DNA of 64,000 nt from Caldilinea sp. CFX5. Its GTDB lineage: Bacteria; Chloroflexota; Anaerolineae; Caldilineales; Caldilineaceae. Within the stretch, counting starts at the first letter, position 1, and every line of letters starts with the position of its first letter. The DNA is taken from positions 62,001 to 126,000 of the forward strand of contig QWII01000019.1 of assembly GCA_021405325.1 (NCBI GenBank). The letters run 5' to 3'. The notes under the pieces are model-generated. The model was not told the DNA's origin. It did not search any database and saw only the letters and a program-made list of their open reading frames with translations. A program made the position numbers and the translations under genes. Shown here one piece after another: positions 32,656 through 40,615 of the stretch.

Positions 32656-34671
32656 TCACGCCTCCGCCAACTCTGCCCACGAGGACATGGACTCTTCCAG
32701 CGCCGTTTGGGTTTCGGCGTAGGCGGTGGTGAGTTGTTGGATCTTGGGGAATTGTTGTTCGGCGCTAGCCTTTTGCAGCGCTTCCTCGATCTGGGCCAGC
32801 TTTTGCTCCAGTTGGTAGATCTCCGCTTCTTTGGCAGCCAGGGCGCGTTCCCGCTTTCGTTCTTCATTTTTGTTGCGGCGATCCTGACTTTGGACGCGCC
32901 GGCCATCGCTGCGCTGGTCGGCAGTGGTAGCACGGGCTTCTTCGCGAGCGGCTTCCCGTGCTGCCATATGTTCCGCGTAGGTGCCGGGGAAGACCACCAT
33001 ATGGCCATCCTGCAATTCCCAGATTTGCGATGCCAGCCGATCCACCAGATAGCGGTCATGGGAGACCAGCAAGATCGTCCCCTGAAACTGCTCTAACACT
33101 TCCTGCAACACTTCCTGGGCCGGGATGTCCAGGTGATTGGTCGGCTCGTCAAGCAGGAGGAAGTTCGCCCCTTCCAGCGCCAGCAACGCCAACGCCAGGC
33201 GCGCCCGTTCGCCACCGCTCAACATATGCACCGGCTTGAAGACATCGTCATTACGGAAGAGATATTGCGCCAGATAGTTGCGCGCTTGACCAATGGGCAT
33301 GTTCCGGAAATCGAGCAGTGTTTCCATCACCGTGCGGTTGGGGTTGAGCTTGTCGTGAGCCTGAGCAAAATAGCCCACCTTCAAGCTGGCGCCAAAACGC
33401 AATTCGCCTTTGAGCGGCTTCAGATCCGACATCAGGGTGCGCAGAAAGGTCGTTTTGCCGGTGCCGTTGGGGCCGATCAAGGCGGCGCATTCACCACGCG
33501 TCAATTCGATAGGATCAGCCCGAAAGAGCAAGTTGCCCGGATAGCCAATCTCCAATTGATTGCTGCGCAAGACCAGATTGCCGCTGCGCAGGTTGGTCTG
33601 GAGGCGCATGTTGAGTTGCGGCGGGCGGACAACAGGGCTGTGCAACGCTTTGATGGCGCCTTCCACATCTTCGACACCCCAGCGCGTCGACGAAATCTCC
33701 ACTTCATCCATCACCTCGCCCCAGTTTTTCGTATTGAGCAGATGCAGACCGCCGGCCTCCACCACCCGCACCTCGCGAATCAAGCGTTTGAGGCGGCCCT
33801 TGGCGCGGTCGCGTGTGCTGTCGCGGGCGATGTTGCGTTTGATAAAATCCAGTTCGCTCAGGAATTTCTCGATGATGGTATCAAACTCTTCTTGACGACG
33901 CGCCCACCGTTCCTGGCGCTGTGTCACATAGGCGCTGTAGTTGCCGCGGTATTCTTCGATCCCGCTCCGGCTCATCTCCCAGATGCGGTTGACGACCCGA
34001 TCCAGGAAATAGCGGTCATGGCTGACAATGAGCAAAGCGCCGGGCCAGAGACGGAGCGTGCCTTCGAGCCATTCTATCGCCTCGACATCTAGGTGGTTGG
34101 TCGGCTCGTCCAGGATCAAGAGATCGGGCTGTTCCAAGAGGAGGCGGGCGAGCAGCGCGCGCGTCTTCTGACCGCCGCTTAGGCGGCTCAAAGGGGTCGG
34201 CCAGTCGGTTTTGGCGAAGCCCAGCCCTTGCAAGACCTGGCTGATGCGTAACTCAATGCCATAGCCGCCGGCATGTTCAAAAGCATCGTGGGCGGCGGCG
34301 TATTCACGCAACAATTCCTCGGACGGTTCTCCCTGGGCCATGCGCTCTTGCAGTTGGTGCAGATGAGTTTCCTGCGCTTTCAGATCTTTGAAGACAGTCA
34401 GCATTTCGGCGTGGATGGTGTTGTCGCGACCGACAAAGGCGTCCATCGCTTCCTGGCGCAGATAACCGATGCGCGTGCCTTGGGCAAAGTGGACGCCGCC
34501 GCTCGATGGCGTCGCCAGGCCGGCCAGGATGCGCAGCAAGGTCGTCTTGCCGATGCCATTCGGCCCCACCAAGCCGACTTTGCCGTCGTTGGGGATGCTG
34601 GCGGTAATGCCCAGAAAGACATCAAAGTCGCCAAAGGATTGACTGATGTTGGAAAGCGTTAAGATAGACAT
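32656..34671 (-). CDS. ABC-F family ATPase
   Basis: 671 aa with two ABC domains and no membrane segment. Domain 1 has GPNGIGKTT and LSRLSGGQKTRALLARLL, LLILDEPTNHLD; domain 2 has GPNGTGKTT, HMLSGGERARLALALL, LLLDEPTNHLD. The interdomain linker is long and basic. The C-terminal 110 residues form a charged coiled coil (EERKRERALAAKEAEIYQLE), as in Uup and some YfmR/YdiF proteins. ABC-F proteins act on the ribosome (translation factors or antibiotic protection) or in DNA repair (Uup). Monocistronic. Confidence 0.93.
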   Translation of the reverse strand: MSILTLSNISQSFGDFDVFLGITASIPNDGKVGLVGPNGIGKTTLLRILAGLATPSSGGVHFAQGTRIGYLRQEAMDAFVGRDNTIHAEMLTVFKDLKAQETHLHQLQERMAQGEPSEELLREYAAAHDAFEHAGGYGIELRISQVLQGLGFAKTDWPTPLSRLSGGQKTRALLARLLLEQPDLLILDEPTNHLDVEAIEWLEGTLRLWPGALLIVSHDRYFLDRVVNRIWEMSRSGIEEYRGNYSAYVTQRQERWARRQEEFDTIIEKFLSELDFIKRNIARDSTRDRAKGRLKRLIREVRVVEAGGLHLLNTKNWGEVMDEVEISSTRWGVEDVEGAIKALHSPVVRPPQLNMRLQTNLRSGNLVLRSNQLEIGYPGNLLFRADPIELTRGECAALIGPNGTGKTTFLRTLMSDLKPLKGELRFGASLKVGYFAQAHDKLNPNRTVMETLLDFRNMPIGQARNYLAQYLFRNDDVFKPVHMLSGGERARLALALLALEGANFLLLDEPTNHLDIPAQEVLQEVLEQFQGTILLVSHDRYLVDRLASQIWELQDGHMVVFPGTYAEHMAAREAAREEARATTADQRSDGRRVQSQDRRNKNEERKRERALAAKEAEIYQLEQKLAQIEEALQKASAEQQFPKIQQLTTAYAETQTALEESMSSWAELAEA

Positions 34672-34863
34672 AATGACAAATCCACAAATACACGAAAAAA
34701 GCCGCCCGCAATGATGCGCAATTCACAATCCTACCACACATCGCGCGAAGCGCAGAAACTGTGCAGGGCTGATTGTTGCACTGATTCAGGTGTGGTATAC
34801 TTTGGTAATGCGTGATTCGTGTTGCGTGAACCGTGGCTGGAACGATGTGGGGAGAAGAGCAAG

Positions 34864-35256
34864 ATGGGGATTCCCGTGCTGATTGAAGTGCCAGAGCCAG
34901 TGTATGAACAGGCCGCCGAGGTTGCCGGGGCGACCCGACGCGGCGTTGGCGAAGTGCTGCAGGAGATGTTCATCCGTTCTTTCCCGCCGATGTATGATGG
35001 CGGGGAAGAGGCGGATGCAATGGAGCACGAAATAGCTGCCTATGAGGCAATGCACGCCGAATTGTGGGCGAAGTATCCTGATCAATTTGTTGCCATTTAT
35101 GCAGGTCAAGTGATTGATGTTGATGCTGATGAATGGCAGTTATTAGCTAGGCTGGAAGTATCGCACCCTGATGATGTTGTGCTAGTACGTCAAGTTAAAC
35201 CGGAACTCCCCGGCGACATCGTCTTTCGTTCACCACGGTTTGTCTTTGATCTATGA
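34864..35256 (+). CDS. DUF5678-like protein (130 aa)
   Basis: Start at 34864 after GGAGAAGAG. The N-terminal part (IPVLIEVPEPVYEQAAEVAG) resembles a ribbon-helix/antitoxin-like opening. The C-terminal half (WAKYPDQFVAIYAGQVIDVD and VVLVRQV) matches the DUF5678 pattern. In other Chloroflexi and cyanobacteria such proteins sit next to a small retropepsin-like protein, and here the next ORF, overlapping by ATGA, looks like the tail of one. Role unknown. Confidence 0.65.
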   Translation: MGIPVLIEVPEPVYEQAAEVAGATRRGVGEVLQEMFIRSFPPMYDGGEEADAMEHEIAAYEAMHAELWAKYPDQFVAIYAGQVIDVDADEWQLLARLEVSHPDDVVLVRQVKPELPGDIVFRSPRFVFDL

Positions 35257-35429
35257 GAATAACATCGTTCTTTTATACCGTTACCATCCAGATCGATACG
35301 CATATTACGCACACCATTCACGCCGTGGCCGCTGATGTCGGCACAGAGGCAATTCTTGGGCGTGATATACTTAACCATCATGTTGTCATCCTCGACGGCC
35401 CCGCCGGCGTCACGGAAATTCGCCTGTAA
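35253..35429 (+). CDS. Short retropepsin-like (clan AA) C-terminal fragment, 58 aa
   Basis: Translation from the ATGA overlap gives 58 residues containing VTIQIDTHITHTIHAVAADV and the characteristic EAILGRDILNHHVVILDGP. That GRD.LN....LDGP pattern ends bacterial single-domain aspartic-protease-like proteins, which normally have about 130 residues with a catalytic DTGA near the start. The DTGA half is missing here. It is either a remnant or a minimal partner of the upstream gene; the tight coupling argues for real translation. Confidence 0.5.
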   Translation: MRITSFFYTVTIQIDTHITHTIHAVAADVGTEAILGRDILNHHVVILDGPAGVTEIRL

Positions 35430-35450
35430 TCAACAACAAGGAAACCCATT

Positions 35451-36518
35451 ATGCCACGTCAACGCCTGCGCGACCTGGGCATCACCATTGGTGAGTTCCC
35501 CACCGGTCAACACAATGCCATTACCGATGTTCCGGATATTTTGGTCGGCCATACGACGCTGATTTATGACGAGCCGCGAGTGGCGCGCACCGGTGTTACC
35601 GTGATTGTCCCCCGTGGCGGCGATGTTTATCAAGACCAATGTTATGGCGCTTATCACTCGTTCAATGGCAATGGCGAGTTGACCGGCGTCCATTGGCTGG
35701 AAGAGTCAGGCATGATCGGCGGGCCGCTTGCAATTACCAACACCCATCAAGTCGGCCTGGTGCGTGATGCGTTGGTGGACTATGAAATCCAGAAGCACCC
35801 GGAGAGTCAGTGGCTCTTGCCGATTGTCGCCGAGACTTATGATGGTTGGCTCAATGATATTAATGCGTTCCATTTGACCAAAGAAGATGTCTTAGCCGCA
35901 TTGGGCAATGCCCAAAGTGGGCCGGTGGCCGAGGGCAATGTCGGCGGCGGGACGGGGATGATCTGTCACGAGTTCAAAGGCGGGATTGGCACTGCTTCAC
36001 GCCTGGTGACAACGCCAAGCGGTCGCTACACGATTGGGGCATTGGTGCAGGCGAATTACGGCGCCCGCCGTCATTTGCGGGTGAATGGCGTGCCGGTGGG
36101 ACGAATGATTGACACCACTCAAGTGCCATCTCATCGTCAACGACCAAAAGCAGATGGCTCGATTATTATTGTGGTGGCGACTGATGCGCCGCTGTTGTCA
36201 AACCAATGTAAACGGTTGGCGCAGCGGGCGACGGTGGGGCTGGCGCGTGTAGGTGGAACAGGCTATAACGGGAGCGGGGACATTTTTCTGGCCTTTGCTA
36301 CTGGTAATCATGTGCCAGTCGCTGCAACGGCGCCGATTTCTTTACAAGCGCTCCCCAACCAGCAGATGGACCCGCTCTTTGATGCCACGGCGGAAGCGGT
36401 CGAGGAGTCGATTTTGAACGCACTGTGCGCGGCGGAAACCATGACCGGGCAACAGGGGCGCACGGTCTACGAACTGCCGGCAGATCGCTTACAGGCGATT
36501 ATGGCCGATTATAGTTGA
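35451..36518 (+). CDS. P1 family peptidase (DmpA / L-aminopeptidase type)
   Basis: 355 aa, ACAAGGAAACCC before the ATG. DmpA-family enzymes are N-terminal nucleophile hydrolases that self-cleave before a serine. The family pattern is clear: DVPDILVGHTTL, ARTGVTVIVPRGG, GPLAITNTHQVGLVRDAL, GNVGGGTGMICHEFKGGIGT and GTGYNGSGDIFLAFATGNH around the beta-subunit region. It would cleave amino acids from peptides or amides. It follows the DUF5678 pair by 21 bases. Confidence 0.92.
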   Translation: MPRQRLRDLGITIGEFPTGQHNAITDVPDILVGHTTLIYDEPRVARTGVTVIVPRGGDVYQDQCYGAYHSFNGNGELTGVHWLEESGMIGGPLAITNTHQVGLVRDALVDYEIQKHPESQWLLPIVAETYDGWLNDINAFHLTKEDVLAALGNAQSGPVAEGNVGGGTGMICHEFKGGIGTASRLVTTPSGRYTIGALVQANYGARRHLRVNGVPVGRMIDTTQVPSHRQRPKADGSIIIVVATDAPLLSNQCKRLAQRATVGLARVGGTGYNGSGDIFLAFATGNHVPVAATAPISLQALPNQQMDPLFDATAEAVEESILNALCAAETMTGQQGRTVYELPADRLQAIMADYS

Positions 36519-36604
36519 TCATTCGAGCGGGCGGCGATACTATCAATCACACTTAACGCCACCAGCGCGATAATAAGTAAGGTAAATAGTAATGCTTTGT
36601 CCAT
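36509..36604 (-). CDS. Possible 31-aa single-span membrane peptide
   Basis: ATG at 36604 with AAAGGA ten bases upstream. The sequence is one hydrophobic helix (ALLFTLLIIALVALSVIDSI) and a short charged tail. It lies in the 190-bp gap between two plus-strand genes and overlaps the end of the peptidase gene. Such peptides are hard to tell from chance ORFs. Confidence 0.3.
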   Translation of the reverse strand: MDKALLFTLLIIALVALSVIDSIAARSNDQL

Positions 36605-36705
36605 TCGGCGCTTGTCCTTTGGTGTAAGTTGGGGCAATCGCAAGTTATAGTAAACAAGACGCAAAAGCGGCGTAAGAGTCGCGGCAATCCTGATGAAAGC
36701 AAGCA

Positions 36706-38127
36706 ATGACCACCTTTGACCACGAAACCTATCTCTCCCCGCTCACCTGGCGCTATGGCAGCGACGATATGCGTACTATTTGGAGTGAAGCCGAAAAAAG
36801 ACGCCTACTCCGCCGCTTTTGGGTCGTCCTGGCCGAAGCCCAAGCCGAAGCGGGGCTAGTGACGGCGGAACAAGTCGCCGATCTGCGCGCCCACCAAGCA
36901 CAGATTGACATTGCCCGCGCTGAAGAAATTGAGCGAGAGATTCGGCATGATCTCATGGCGGAGATTAAAACCTTTGCCGAACAGTGCCCTGTCGGCGGCT
37001 CGATTATTCATTTGGGTGCGACATCAATGGATGTGCTGGACAATATCGATGCACTCCGCTTGCGTCATGCCTTGGATCTTGTTCTGGCGCATCTGCAAAA
37101 GTTGTTAACGGTACTGGCTACACGAATCGATGCCGAAGCCCATACCCCCGCCATCGCCTTTACTCATGTCCAGCCTGCCGAGCCAACCACTGTTGGTTAT
37201 CGGCTGGCGCAATACGGGCAGGATCTCTTGATCGACTGGGAAGAGCTACAGCGCGTCCGCCACAGCATTCGGGGCAAGGGGTTAAAGGGCGCCGTCGGCA
37301 CCAGCGCCAGCTATACGCAACTGCTGGAAGAGTCAAGTTGGACGGCGCAGCAATTGGAAGAGCGGGTGATGAGCAAGTTGGGGTTGCAAGCCTTTCCCGC
37401 CGCCACCCAAACCTACCCACGCAAACAGGATCTCTTGATTCTCAACGCCTTGAGCGGTCTCTGCGCCAGCCTGCACAAATTTGCCCTGGACTTGCGCATT
37501 CTGCAAAGCCCGCCCATCGGCGAATGGAGCGAACCCTTTGGCGCCAAACAGGTGGGGTCGAGCGCCATGCCCTTCAAGCGCAACCCGATCACGGCGGAAA
37601 ATATCGATAGCTTGACCCGCCAGGTCGCCGCCCTGCCTCGCATTGCCTGGGACAATGTCGCCTTAAGCATTTTGGAGCGCACCTTGGACGACTCCGCTAA
37701 CCGCCGTCTCTTCCTGCCCGAAGCCTTCCTGTTGACCGACGAGGTGTTACGCCGGGCGCAGGGACTGGTCGAAGGCTTGCGTATCTGGTCTGGCCCGACA
37801 GCGCGCAACCTGCGCGACTATGGCCTCTTTGCCGCCACCGAGCGGGTCTTGATGGCCGCCGTGCGCGCCGGTGGTGACCGCCAGTCACTACACGAAGTCA
37901 TCCGTGAGCATAGTTTGACCGCTTGGGCCGCCCTGCAAGAAGGGAAGGCCAATCCAATGGCCGACCTGTTAGCCGCCGACCCGCGCATTACCACTTTTGT
38001 ACCGGCAACGGTTGTACCAACACTGCTCGACGCCACCGAGCATGTGGGAGACGCACCCCAGCGGGCGGAAGCCGTCGCCGCCGCCATGCGGACCGCCGTG
38101 CAAGCGGCAACGGAGCAATCATCATGA
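36706..38127 (+). CDS. purB: Adenylosuccinate lyase
   Basis: 473 aa, fumarase/aspartase superfamily. It releases fumarate from SAICAR and adenylosuccinate in purine synthesis. The superfamily signature GSSAMPFKRNP is intact, with IIHLGATSMDVLDN and AFTHVQPAEPTTVGYRLA as the other two conserved regions. The protein opens YLSPLTWRYGSDDMRTIWSE, a PurB beginning. The stop overlaps the next ATG (ATGA), coupling it to an RNA-methyltransferase-like gene. Confidence 0.95.
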   Translation: MTTFDHETYLSPLTWRYGSDDMRTIWSEAEKRRLLRRFWVVLAEAQAEAGLVTAEQVADLRAHQAQIDIARAEEIEREIRHDLMAEIKTFAEQCPVGGSIIHLGATSMDVLDNIDALRLRHALDLVLAHLQKLLTVLATRIDAEAHTPAIAFTHVQPAEPTTVGYRLAQYGQDLLIDWEELQRVRHSIRGKGLKGAVGTSASYTQLLEESSWTAQQLEERVMSKLGLQAFPAATQTYPRKQDLLILNALSGLCASLHKFALDLRILQSPPIGEWSEPFGAKQVGSSAMPFKRNPITAENIDSLTRQVAALPRIAWDNVALSILERTLDDSANRRLFLPEAFLLTDEVLRRAQGLVEGLRIWSGPTARNLRDYGLFAATERVLMAAVRAGGDRQSLHEVIREHSLTAWAALQEGKANPMADLLAADPRITTFVPATVVPTLLDATEHVGDAPQRAEAVAAAMRTAVQAATEQSS

Positions 38128-39224
38128 GTACCACGCTTGCACCGACCCTGATTTTGACCGCCGAGGCTGATTTTCTCGACCTGGCGCTGGCAGAACTACA
38201 CAAGGCGCTGCCGGCGGCCCAAACCACCCCCCTGGCCGATGGCGTCTTGCTGGTCAGCAGTAACGAATCCTTTTTCGATCTGGCGGAAGCTTGGCGCCTG
38301 GCCTCGCCGATCTTTGTCCGCCATATCTGCCCGGTGCAGGAGATTGTGTCGCTGCGCAACAAGCTCAACACCGATCTCGCCATTCTGCGCCAACATGTCA
38401 CCGACGCAATCTTGCCGCTGGTCGATCCTGACCTGCCCTTTTCCGTCCAAACGCGCGTCCTAGCCGACCTGCCCTACAAACCCTTCGACCTCAATAATCT
38501 CCTTGCCGAAGTAATCAGCAGCAGCGGCGCGCCCCTTGATGTCCGCAACCCCCAACAGATTCTCTCCGTCGTTTGTGCGACCAGTGACAATCCAACCCTG
38601 GAGTTACCTGACACGCAACACGCAACACGCAACACGCAACACGTCGCCTACCTCGGCCTCTCCCTCGCCATCAACAACCTCTCCAACTGGGCCGGTGGCG
38701 TGCGCCGCTTTGCCCGCGAAGAGGAACAGGTGAGCCGCTCTGAATTTAAGTTGTTGGAGGCGCTGGAAATTTTCAAGATTCAACTGCCGGCCCGTGGCGT
38801 CGCCCTGGATTTGGGTGCGTCGCCCGGTGGTTGGACACGGGTTTTGCGCCAGAAAGATCAATATGTCACCGCCGTAGACCCTGGCGAACTCGACCCCCGC
38901 GTCGCCAAAGATCGGGGCGTGCGTCACAAACGGATGACCGCCGAACAATATCTGGCCGACGAGCCGGACCAATTTGACCTGATTGTCAACGACATGCGCA
39001 TGGACGCTCGCGACTCTGCCCGCATGATGGTCGCCTATGCGAAGCAACTCTATCGCCACGGTCTGGTGATTATGACGCTCAAACTGCCCGAACAGAACCG
39101 ACAGCCGATCATCGATCACGCCTTCAAGCTTTTGCAACAAGCCTATACGATTGCCGGCGCCCGCCAGTTGTTTCATAACCGGAGCGAGATCACAGTTTAC
39201 TTGCGCCTGAAGGGACCACGGTAG
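38124..39224 (+). CDS. FtsJ/RlmM-like SAM-dependent RNA methyltransferase
   Basis: 366 aa. Residues 1-150 look like a THUMP-bearing N-terminal region (FVRHICPVQEIVSL). The Rossmann core begins at about residue 220 with ALDLGASPGGWTRVLRQK, followed by VTAVDPGELDP, DLIVNDMRMDA and GLVIMTLKLPE, giving the K-D-K-type layout of RrmJ/RlmM rRNA 2'-O-methyltransferases. A 7-bp tandem repeat (38611-38643) inserts DTQHATRNTQHV in the middle. It is cotranscribed with purB, and a GNAT gene follows after two bases. Confidence 0.87.
   Translation: MSTTLAPTLILTAEADFLDLALAELHKALPAAQTTPLADGVLLVSSNESFFDLAEAWRLASPIFVRHICPVQEIVSLRNKLNTDLAILRQHVTDAILPLVDPDLPFSVQTRVLADLPYKPFDLNNLLAEVISSSGAPLDVRNPQQILSVVCATSDNPTLELPDTQHATRNTQHVAYLGLSLAINNLSNWAGGVRRFAREEEQVSRSEFKLLEALEIFKIQLPARGVALDLGASPGGWTRVLRQKDQYVTAVDPGELDPRVAKDRGVRHKRMTAEQYLADEPDQFDLIVNDMRMDARDSARMMVAYAKQLYRHGLVIMTLKLPEQNRQPIIDHAFKLLQQAYTIAGARQLFHNRSEITVYLRLKGPR
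38611..38643. repeat. In-frame 7-bp tandem repeat (ACACGCA) within a methyltransferase gene
   Basis: Four full ACACGCA units and a partial fifth. It encodes the hydrophilic stretch between the N-terminal and catalytic domains. As seven is not a multiple of three, gain or loss of a unit would shift the frame. Confidence 0.8.
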
Positions 39225-39226
39225 CT

Positions 39227-40006
39227 ATGTCAGCGAATGACCTCTTGGCGCTCTACACGCAGGATCAACGGATCAACGCCACCTACCCGGACAGCCAACG
39301 GGAAGTACTGCCGCACTTAATTCGCGCGCTGCCCCACAGTGCCACGGGAGAAGGCACAATTATCTATTCCCAACTTGATGAAACCAACGCCGATCAGGTG
39401 ATCAACGAACAGATTGCCTGGTTCATGGCACGAGGGCAGAACTTTGAGTGGAAAGCGTTTGACTACGACACACCTCCCGATCTCGTGGCGCGTCTGGCGG
39501 CGCATGGGTTTGTCGTGGAGGAGAGCGAGGCGATCATGGTGCTGGATCTGGCGCAGGCGCCAACAGCACTCTTGCAACCAGTGCAACAAACAGTTCGACG
39601 CCTGACCGATCCGGCAGCATTAGCAGTGGTGCGCACCATTGAAGAAGCGGTGTGGGGTGGTGACTTTGGTTGGTTGGCAGAATTTCTCGCCCACGCCCTC
39701 CGTCATTACCCGGCGCAAATGAGCGTCTATGTCGCCTATCAGGGCGAGGTCGCCGCCAGCGCCGGTTGGATCTACTACCCGAACGACAGCCGCTTTGCCA
39801 GCTTATGGGGCGGCTCGACGCTGGCCGGTTATCGGGGGCAGGGTCTTTATACGGCGTTGCTGGCCGTGCGCGCCCAGGAAGCGATCAGCCGGCAGGTCGA
39901 GTATCTCACCGTCGATGCCAGCGCTATGAGCCAACCGATTTTGGAGAAGTTTGGCTTTGTGCAGATTGCTGAGTCGTATCCATGTAAATGGCAGATCAAC
40001 AGTTGA
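39227..40006 (+). CDS. GNAT family N-acetyltransferase
   Basis: 259 aa. The C-terminal GNAT domain has MSVYVAYQGEVAASAGWIYY, motif A GGSTLAGYRGQGLYTALLAV for acetyl-CoA, and the closing YLTVDASAMSQPILEKFGFV. The N-terminal 130 residues are a degenerate GNAT-like half. The acceptor is unknown. It is the last gene of the purB run. Confidence 0.87.
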   Translation: MSANDLLALYTQDQRINATYPDSQREVLPHLIRALPHSATGEGTIIYSQLDETNADQVINEQIAWFMARGQNFEWKAFDYDTPPDLVARLAAHGFVVEESEAIMVLDLAQAPTALLQPVQQTVRRLTDPAALAVVRTIEEAVWGGDFGWLAEFLAHALRHYPAQMSVYVAYQGEVAASAGWIYYPNDSRFASLWGGSTLAGYRGQGLYTALLAVRAQEAISRQVEYLTVDASAMSQPILEKFGFVQIAESYPCKWQINS

Positions 40007-40024
40007 TTACAAATTGGTCAAAGA

Positions 40025-40600
40025 TTATCCGTCATTGTGGGCATATGCTATGCCCGTATACATCTCCCGCAGAAAAGAGGATGGCACACGCGTTACAATC
40101 TGCCCTTTCTGTAAACCAACTACCGTTGTCAACTTGAGAAACTCATCCTCAGGTAATGGATAAGGTACAGCAGAATTGCCTTGCCTGGCATTATACTCAA
40201 TCACAATCAACGGCGCGCCGGGCTTGAGCAACGTAACCAGTTGCTGCAAGACCGGCGCTTTCTGTTGGACAAAGTGCAACGCGTTGGCCATCACCATGCC
40301 ATCAAGCGGGGGCAGCATAAGGGGTTGGGTAAAGTCAGCATGGGTTGGGTGCAGTGCTATGTTATCACACCGGTCGGCTAAGTTGAGGACAAGTTGGCGT
40401 AACACGCGCTGATCCTGGTCAACGACGTAGAGTTGACTACCAGCCGTCAACGCCGCACAAAGCAAATAGCTAAAGACCCCATCCCCGCAACCCAAATCAG
40501 CCCAGACGCCACCAGCGCCCTGAATCGCCGGCGTTAATAGCGCCTGGGCTTTCGTTACGCGCCGAGATGTTGTCCAATCTTCGCTGCCCCAATGTAACAA
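40025..40600 (-). CDS. Class I SAM-dependent methyltransferase (TTG start)
   Basis: 191 aa. Motif I is WADLGCGDGVFSYLL, then LYVVDQDQRVL, PPLDGMVMANALHFV and IVIEYNARQGN. No ATG or GTG precedes the conserved part in this frame: a TGA occurs three codons upstream, so the TTG at 40600 (with AAGGA 9-13 bases before it) must be the start. It follows the D-aminoacylase-like gene by 15 bases on the same strand. Substrate unknown. Confidence 0.8.
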   Translation of the reverse strand: MLHWGSEDWTTSRRVTKAQALLTPAIQGAGGVWADLGCGDGVFSYLLCAALTAGSQLYVVDQDQRVLRQLVLNLADRCDNIALHPTHADFTQPLMLPPLDGMVMANALHFVQQKAPVLQQLVTLLKPGAPLIVIEYNARQGNSAVPYPLPEDEFLKLTTVVGLQKGQIVTRVPSSFLREMYTGIAYAHNDG

Positions 40601-40615
40601 GTTGTCTCATCCTTC

